NCBI GenBank assembly: GCA_002838945.1
Contig: PGXB01000024.1
Span: 4,930 to 62,972 of the forward strand
Source of the DNA: a candidate division Zixibacteria bacterium HGW-Zixibacteria-1
Lineage (GTDB): Bacteria > Zixibacteria > MSB-5A5 > GN15 > PGXB01
DNA: 58,043 nucleotides
Reading direction: 5' to 3'
The notes under the pieces: generated by a model
What the model was told of the DNA's origin: nothing
Database searches by the model: none
What the model saw: only the letters and a program-made list of their open reading frames with translations
Position numbers and translations under genes: made by a program
Shown here: positions 53,986 to 58,043 of the stretch, piece after piece
Layout of the letters: each line of letters starts with the position of its first letter
Numbering within the stretch: position 1 is the stretch's first letter

Positions 53986-54013
53986 AAAATAAAGAATAAT
54001 TTTACCTTGTCAA
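53986..54013 (-). promoter_or_regulatory. Promoter of the leader ORF / ABC exporter operon
   Basis: On the minus strand, TTGACA (54013-54008), a 16-bp spacer and TATTTT (53991-53986). The predicted start is near 53979. The gap 53703-54295 holds this promoter, the leader ORF and terminator, and the REP-like palindrome at 54141-54157. Confidence 0.6.
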
Positions 54014-54140
54014 GAAAAATATTTGACTTACTCGATTTTTAATGGGAAATGTGATATAAGGTCAATTTGAGGAATAATCAGGAGCTCACTAATCACTAGC
54101 TCGTTAATTCCTTTTAAGTCTCAGCCTATCGTAATGTCAT

Positions 54141-54157
54141 TTCCGCGACGGCGGGAA
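54141..54157. repeat. REP-like palindrome
   Basis: TTCCGC-GACGG-CGGGAA sits within GTCATTTCCGCGACGGCGGG, resembling the GTCATTCCCGCG-type dispersed palindromes of many genomes. Only one copy is seen here. Confidence 0.3.
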
Positions 54158-54295
54158 TCCATTTAATAAGCTGATAATGAAATGACCAGGAAACTTTTCA
54201 TTGGCCACATCTGCCTGTGATCGGCGGGCCATATTCGGGCGTTAAATTAAATTCATCTCATGTTAAGATATCGTTGTACTATAATAGGAGGACTG

Positions 54296-54493
54296 ATGGC
54301 TCGAAATATGTATTTAATAATATCAGGCATCATTTTTGGCCTGGTGGCCTTACTCCACTTGGGGAGGCTGGTCTATGGATGGGAAGTTCAGTTTGGAGCC
54401 TGGACAGTACCATTCTGGCTGTCGTGGGGTGGATTCTTCGGTGCGGGAATTCTTTGCTTCTGGGCATTTTGGCAATTGCCGGTGACCAAATAG
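54296..54493 (+). CDS. Small two-helix membrane protein
   Basis: 65 residues with two helices (MYLIISGIIFGLVALLHLGRLVYGW and VPFWLSWGGFFGAGILCFWAFW). An AGGAGG lies 4 bases before ATG 54296. The segment LHLGRLVYGWEVQFGAWTVPFW is like a small family of unknown-function membrane proteins in diverse bacteria. It converges on the last gene of the radical SAM unit with a 12-base gap. Function unknown. Confidence 0.65.
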   Translation: MARNMYLIISGIIFGLVALLHLGRLVYGWEVQFGAWTVPFWLSWGGFFGAGILCFWAFWQLPVTK

Positions 54494-54505
54494 TTGGATT
54501 CGATG

Positions 54506-55060
54506 CTATATCACTCCCCGTGCCTTGAGAGTGTCGATGAACTCCCCGACTACTGTTTCCAGATGCTTCTTATAATCGTCGTCTTTATAAACCGGTTCAA
54601 TCGTTTTGATATATGGCCCGTCTTGAGCGGTCAACTCATTAAGCCGGGATATGACCTCCGGAGTATATTCATCATTGTCCCTGATGCTGTCCTCGATGCT
54701 AATATATTCATATCCCGTTTTAAGGGAATCATTGAAGCCATCGACACTCAATTCCACCGAATCGCCGGGTGCAGTCTCGATCTTGAGGATAACATCTTCG
54801 GTAAGATTAATCCCATTCGCACTGAAAACCGAATCCACCACCTCCCGCGCTTCGTTCTCGGTCACCATACCCGGCGGAATGGGGGGAGGCCCGGCGATTC
54901 CGTTACCAATGCACCCGATGTTTTCAAGCGCCGTGATGATGACCGCCGCCCCCAGGCCATATTTGACGATATTTTCATGCATCGCCGGTATCCGGCGGTA
55001 AAAGTAATATTTCGGATACCTGGCCCGGTTATATTTGGCTATTCGTTCGTGCTTAAGCAT
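54506..55060 (-). CDS. Radical SAM-associated protein, second paralogue (candidate modified substrate)
   Basis: 184 residues, not recognised. It shares a plan with its neighbour at 55070: basic/aromatic N-terminus (KYNRARYPKYYFYRR), a hydrophobic stretch (VKYGLGAAVIITALENIGC), the GPPPIPP motif, MVTENEAREVVDSVF, VDGFNDSLKTGYEYISIED, and an EFIDTLKARGVI end. It follows the first paralogue by 9 bases and is convergent with the 54296 gene. With the radical SAM gene it forms a three-gene unit. It may be a modified substrate or a partner protein; no function can be stated. Confidence 0.75.
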   Translation of the reverse strand: MLKHERIAKYNRARYPKYYFYRRIPAMHENIVKYGLGAAVIITALENIGCIGNGIAGPPPIPPGMVTENEAREVVDSVFSANGINLTEDVILKIETAPGDSVELSVDGFNDSLKTGYEYISIEDSIRDNDEYTPEVISRLNELTAQDGPYIKTIEPVYKDDDYKKHLETVVGEFIDTLKARGVI

Positions 55061-55069
55061 GGCTCGTAC

Positions 55070-55642
55070 CTAAATTATCCCTTCCGATTTTAAGGAATCT
55101 ATAAAGGATTCTACCGTTTGTTTGATTTTCATTTGGTAATCTTCGCTCTTTGATTGAGGATCAATAATTAAAATATTCGGTCTTTCAGTTCTTTTGGGAC
55201 CGGTAAGTTCTGCCCTTACCTGATAATCAATCTCACCTGGATCTTCAATGCCCAAATATTCATAACCAACATCGAGTCTGCTATCAAACCCGTCCAGAAC
55301 CAGTCGTCGGCTATCACCATTACTCAGGACAAAATTGATCTCAAAATCAGGTTCGAGTTTTATATTTTCCTCTTCAAAAATATGATTGATTACCTCTCTG
55401 GCTTCATTTTCTGTTATAAATTCCGGAGCCATTGGCGGCGGTCCCATAACGCCGACTCTATTTAATCGCATGCCGGTTTTTGACGAGCAATCCAAATCGC
55501 ACCCCTCAAACAGCGCCAGAATTGAAAATGCGATTGGTGAGTATTTCAACAATAGCTCCAACTTACCCAGCGGTTTTTTATAGTAAAACTCCTTTGGATA
55601 TTGCGCCAACCTGTAACCGTCAATCCTGGCTATTCTGAGCAT
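55070..55642 (-). CDS. Radical SAM-associated protein, first paralogue (candidate modified substrate)
   Basis: 190 residues, not recognised. It has GYRLAQYPKEFYYKKP, a hydrophobic segment (LLLKYSPIAFSILALF) with a Cys-rich stretch CDLDCSS, then GPPPMAPEFITENEAREVINHIF, VLDGFDSRLDVGYEYLGIED and an ESFIDSLKSEGII end. RBS GGGAGG is present before ATG 55642. It overlaps the end of the radical SAM gene by 23 bases, so translation is coupled to the enzyme. The pairing suggests the protein is modified by, or works with, that enzyme. Much larger than usual RiPP precursors. Confidence 0.78.
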   Translation of the reverse strand: MLRIARIDGYRLAQYPKEFYYKKPLGKLELLLKYSPIAFSILALFEGCDLDCSSKTGMRLNRVGVMGPPPMAPEFITENEAREVINHIFEEENIKLEPDFEINFVLSNGDSRRLVLDGFDSRLDVGYEYLGIEDPGEIDYQVRAELTGPKRTERPNILIIDPQSKSEDYQMKIKQTVESFIDSLKSEGII

Positions 55643-56798
55643 TGGTCCCTCCCGGGGAAATCATACAGTCCTCAATATATGACGAAATAGCGAATGATTT
55701 ATCATAAAATTTTCGACGGAATAATTCAACATTTTTTTTCCACAGGCGGGAAGCGGTCCGGTCCACAATCGGCATCAGCATCCGCTCATGCTCACAGATA
55801 ATCGGCGGTATTTGATTTAACTGCCCGGTGGCGCGCCAGTTAACACAGCCGCAATATGTTGCGCAGCGCCCGTTAAGGGCGCACTCACGGCAGGTCTCTT
55901 TTTCCATATAATTCTGCTCGATATAATAGGCCCGTCGCGTTTTATCAAACCCTGTGAAAACATCGCCGATGCCATTGTCCCTCTGTTTTTCATCATCGTT
56001 TCCGACAAACTGCACACAGGGATAAATCTGTCCCGAGGCGGCAATGGCGATCTGCGAATTAGCCAGGTCGCACAGATCGCCTTTACCGTATGGTTTCTGC
56101 GCCCAGGTTTTGATCCGCTCGTCGAACGGGCTGTAATATATTTTGTGCCCTTTTTTCAACTCCTCGAAATAATAGCCGGCCATTTCTTTGTACTGCCGTT
56201 TCAGGGCCGCGATATCTTTCTTTTTCCAAACAGCGGAGTAGTCGAGGGTTTGAAGCACATACCTGAATCCGTGCTCGAAAAGGCTTTTCACCCCTTCGGC
56301 CAGATATTGCACCGTTTCCGGGACAATAACCGACACCGCGATAGTGTAGGGATTGATTGCGAGTATATCCGCCAGTTTGCTGGTGATAATGTCGTAGGAG
56401 CCTCTTTGATCGGCATAATGCCGGACCGCGTCATGCTGCTCTTTACCGCCATCGATACTGAGTACGAAAAAGATTTTGTTTGCGGCCAGATATTCCAGCT
56501 TCTTTTTGTCCAGCAAAGTGCCATTGGTGCTCATCCGGAAGGCGAGCGCCTCACCGTATTCAGCCTTGGAATACTTGATGATTTTTTTGATAAGATTGAA
56601 CTCCAGAAGCGGTTCACCGCCGAAAAAAGTGATAATACATTCCCCGCCCGATTGACTGTGCAAAAAGTCCAGCGCCCGGCAGGCGGTCTCATAAGTCATC
56701 CGATTCTTTATCTTATCCCCGGCATAGCAGTAGCGACAGCGCAGATTACAATTGTGAGTCAGGCAAAGAGCGGCATATTTGACCGTTTGGAATTCCAT
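55620..56798 (-). CDS. Radical SAM/SPASM peptide-modifying enzyme
   Basis: 392 residues from the ATG at 56798 (the open frame begins with TTG 36 bases earlier). The radical SAM cluster is Cys17-x3-Cys21-x2-Cys24 in THNCNLRCRYCYAG, followed by FFGGEPLLEF and MSTNGTLL. The C-terminal SPASM part has CDLANSQIAIAASGQIYPC, then CRECALNGRCATYCGC and CEHER, giving ligands for auxiliary 4Fe-4S clusters. SPASM enzymes usually modify peptides (thioether, C-C or epimerisation). The downstream genes are translationally linked paralogues, candidates for its substrate. A minus-strand TTGATA-TATATT promoter sits right at the start, so the mRNA may be leaderless. Confidence 0.88.
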   Translation of the reverse strand: MEFQTVKYAALCLTHNCNLRCRYCYAGDKIKNRMTYETACRALDFLHSQSGGECIITFFGGEPLLEFNLIKKIIKYSKAEYGEALAFRMSTNGTLLDKKKLEYLAANKIFFVLSIDGGKEQHDAVRHYADQRGSYDIITSKLADILAINPYTIAVSVIVPETVQYLAEGVKSLFEHGFRYVLQTLDYSAVWKKKDIAALKRQYKEMAGYYFEELKKGHKIYYSPFDERIKTWAQKPYGKGDLCDLANSQIAIAASGQIYPCVQFVGNDDEKQRDNGIGDVFTGFDKTRRAYYIEQNYMEKETCRECALNGRCATYCGCVNWRATGQLNQIPPIICEHERMLMPIVDRTASRLWKKNVELFRRKFYDKSFAISSYIEDCMISPGGTNAQNSQD

Positions 56799-56804
56799 AT
56801 ATTT

Positions 56805-56834
56805 AATATAGTCGATCCTTACAGGAAATATCAA
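56805..56834 (-). promoter_or_regulatory. Promoter of the radical SAM unit
   Basis: On the minus strand, TTGATA (56834-56829), an 18-bp spacer and TATATT (56810-56805). Transcription would start at or next to ATG 56798, giving a leaderless or nearly leaderless mRNA. Confidence 0.4.
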
Positions 56835-56956
56835 TCATTTATTATCAGACGCCTTTTGCCTATCATTTAACCATAAAAAAAGTCGCATATATGTTGTAAG
56901 GCGTCGTCGTGTCAGGTCCTGTTCCGACTTGGCGGGAGATATGATCTGACAGTGGT

Positions 56957-57024
56957 AAGCGAAGCATCAGGGAATACTGAATTCATTATTTTCGATATTG
57001 AAATAGGCAATCCCTGATTCGCTT
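56957..57024. repeat. Long-arm inverted repeat in the gap before tRNA-Arg
   Basis: AAGCGA plus ATCAGGGA (56957-56973) pairs with TCCCTGAT plus TCGCTT (57011-57024) with a 3-base bulge and a 37-base loop. The 384-base gap 56799-57182 contains this dyad, the radical SAM promoter and the tRNA promoter; no ORF was seen. Confidence 0.45.
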
Positions 57025-57102
57025 TAATCTTGCAGAGTCTAACCGGCTGACTATAAATTGGTTAGTCGGGCGACAAAATCCCCCTTGTAACATAATTTCC
57101 TG

Positions 57103-57131
57103 TTGCCATGCCGGACTAAAATAATTATCTT
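57103..57131 (+). promoter_or_regulatory. Possible tRNA-Arg promoter
   Basis: TTGCCA (57103-57108), a 17-bp spacer and TATCTT (57126-57131), about 45 bases upstream of the mature tRNA 5' end. Confidence 0.35.
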
Positions 57132-57182
57132 TGCCGCCGTAAGAATATATATATATCGGGCCGCCGGGCCCGGGAATCCTAT

Positions 57183-57256
57183 GCCCCCGTAGCTCATTAG
57201 GATAGAGCATCTGCCTTCTAAGCAGAGGGTAGCAGGTTCGAATCCTGCCGGGGGTA
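57183..57256 (+). tRNA. tRNA-Arg (anticodon TCT)
   Basis: A 74-nt cloverleaf. Acceptor GCCCCCG pairs with CGGGGGT (57249-57255), D-arm GCTC/GAGC, anticodon stem TCTGC/GCAGA with loop CTTCTAA giving anticodon TCT (reads AGA/AGG), T-arm GCAGG/CCTGC with TTCGAAT. The discriminator is A57256; CCA is not encoded. Confidence 0.97.
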
Positions 57257-57348
57257 TTTTAATTACTACCGGACAACGACTTCCAGCGATTACTCCCACG
57301 TTAAAACGAGGCCAAAAAGGCAAAAAGGGCCTCTGACTAGGAGAAGTC

Positions 57349-57792
57349 ATGGAAGATCATCTAAAGCGACTTTACGAATTGGTCGATGAATTTAAGGTGG
57401 GATCAAACTGGAAGACATACGTCGATGCGTTTGTCTTCGGCTGCAAGATTAGGAACTTGGCACCACGCACGCTCAACGTCTATGCAGAGCGTCTCGGATA
57501 TCTCATCCGGTACCTCGAAGCAAAAGGCATCGACATAGAGAGCATTACGAAGCAGGGCATTCAAGACTACCTGCTCTCGCTGATTGGCAACGTTTCGGAC
57601 GAAACGGTCAACGGCCGAATACGCGTCTATCGCCGCTTCTTTAACTACCTCGAGGAAGAAGGTCTCTGGGACAAGCCGAATCCGACACATAAGATCAAGA
57701 TGATTAAAGCGGAAAAAAGAGTCAAACAGGTTCTCTCCCCGGAACAAATTCAAACTGCCTTACAAACTCTTAATAAAAAAACTTATGAAGGA
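57349..57792 (+). pseudogene. Tyrosine recombinase (phage-type integrase), 3' part lost
   Basis: Residues 1-148 match the SAM-like core-binding domain of tyrosine recombinases (FVFGCKIRNLAPRTLNVYAERLGYLIRYLEAKG, IRVYRRFFNYLEEEGLWDKPNPTHKIKMIKAEKRV, LSPEQIQTALQTLNKKTYEG). Normally the catalytic domain with R-H-R-Y follows, but after KTYEG the frame turns into unrelated sequence (LSGRQMWTSAAQ) to its stop at 57996. The gene is cut by an insertion or rearrangement near 57793. It lies 92 bases after tRNA-Arg, the usual position of an integrase using the tRNA as attachment site. Confidence 0.8.
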
Positions 57793-57800
57793 TTAAGTGG

Positions 57801-57824
57801 GCGGCAGATGTGGACATCTGCTGC
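57801..57824. repeat. Inverted repeat at the integrase breakpoint
   Basis: GCGGCAGATGT (57801-57811) and ACATCTGCTGC (57814-57824) are inverted repeats with one G-U/T mismatch around a GG centre. It starts about nine bases after integrase homology ends, so it may mark the junction of an inserted element. Confidence 0.55.
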
Positions 57825-58037
57825 GCAAAATAATAAGGAGCCGCTAATCATGAAAAATATCATAATCTATTCGGGTCGATTTTCAATGATTTGGGGGGGA
57901 ATATTATTCTTTCTTGCCTTATATCGAATCATTGATGATGTAATAGTGAAGTTCCCCCGATTTAGTGGACACGGAGAAAGGATACTATTATTATGATTCT
58001 TTCTCATCCTGAGTCCCGAAGGACAGGAGGTGTTCAG

Positions 58038-58043
58038 ATGTTG
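58038..58043 (+). CDS. Possible gene start running off the window
   Basis: ATG at 58038 is preceded by AGGAGG (58025-58030) at 7 bases. Only two codons are visible. It lies just after sequence resembling the end of an insertion element (TTTAGTGGACACGG, 57961-57974), so it could be a transposase gene. Very little can be said. Confidence 0.25.

Noticed and set aside
54280-54285. TATAAT before the small 54296 gene
   Set aside because: It overlaps the Shine-Dalgarno region and would start transcription at the ATG, with no convincing -35.

Overview
The window looks like a bacterial chromosome segment from the FCB-type lineages, most plausibly a candidate-division Zixibacteria relative or neighbour. 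This is an inference. It rests on secreted proteins ending in dockerin-like tails of the 'LINYLYRGG' style, an alternative complex III (ACIII) linked to a caa3 oxidase, strongly Asp-rich thrombospondin type-3 repeat proteins, and consensus TTGACA/TATAAT promoters. The lifestyle suggested is aerobic or microaerobic respiration with oxidative-stress defence. No rRNA and no plasmid or phage core was seen.

Layout. 1-3570: tail of a dockerin protein, a half-length CPA2 antiporter gene with its own promoter, a MarR-GNAT fusion gene, and an S41 peptidase gene broken by one in-frame TAA. 3800-9446: a PerR/Fur regulator with a palindromic operator, then an iron/peroxide cluster (ferritin-like protein, Tpx, fumarase/aspartase, rubrerythrin-like protein, ferritin, 2-Cys peroxiredoxin, ferredoxin-NADP reductase). 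9473-24723, minus strand: a 15 kb respiratory cluster, ctaB-actABCDEF-small protein-sco-coxBACD-ctaA-sco-ctaM, encoding ACIII, an A2-type caa3 oxidase and its haem and copper assembly factors. 24767-29971: divergent promoters, then a complete 2-oxoacid dehydrogenase operon (E1a, E1b, E2, E3). 30007-34644: pgeF, an O-methyltransferase, lipB (which supports lipoylation of E2), a ZIP transporter, a DUF2892 protein and a FabL-like reductase. 34747-41207, minus strand: a SUF iron-sulfur operon (rrf2-sufC-sufB-sufD-Rieske-sufS-sufU-DUF59). 41623-49414: three secreted dockerin-tailed proteins, two of them paralogous with TSP3 arrays and one a papain-like peptidase. 49459-54013, minus strand: sixA and a heterodimeric ABC exporter preceded by promoter, 29-codon leader ORF and terminator. 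54296-56834: a two-helix small protein and a radical SAM/SPASM gene with two paralogous partner genes. 57183-58043: tRNA-Arg and a broken tyrosine recombinase gene.

How the parts fit. SUF supplies Fe-S clusters to ActB, the radical SAM enzyme and others. The Sco proteins, CtaA, CtaB and CtaM mature the oxidase. LipB serves the E2 lipoyl domain. The peroxide cluster protects Fe-S enzymes. The most notable candidates for new biology are (1) the attenuator-like leader ahead of the ABC exporter, architecturally like B. subtilis bmrB-bmrCD but with an unrelated-looking leader peptide; (2) the radical SAM/SPASM enzyme with two tandem ~190-residue proteins sharing a GPPP-x2-P and TENEAREV core; and (3) the paralogous secreted proteins with a shared N-terminal domain and a C-terminal dockerin. 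Everything here was read by eye from sequence; no database search was run.
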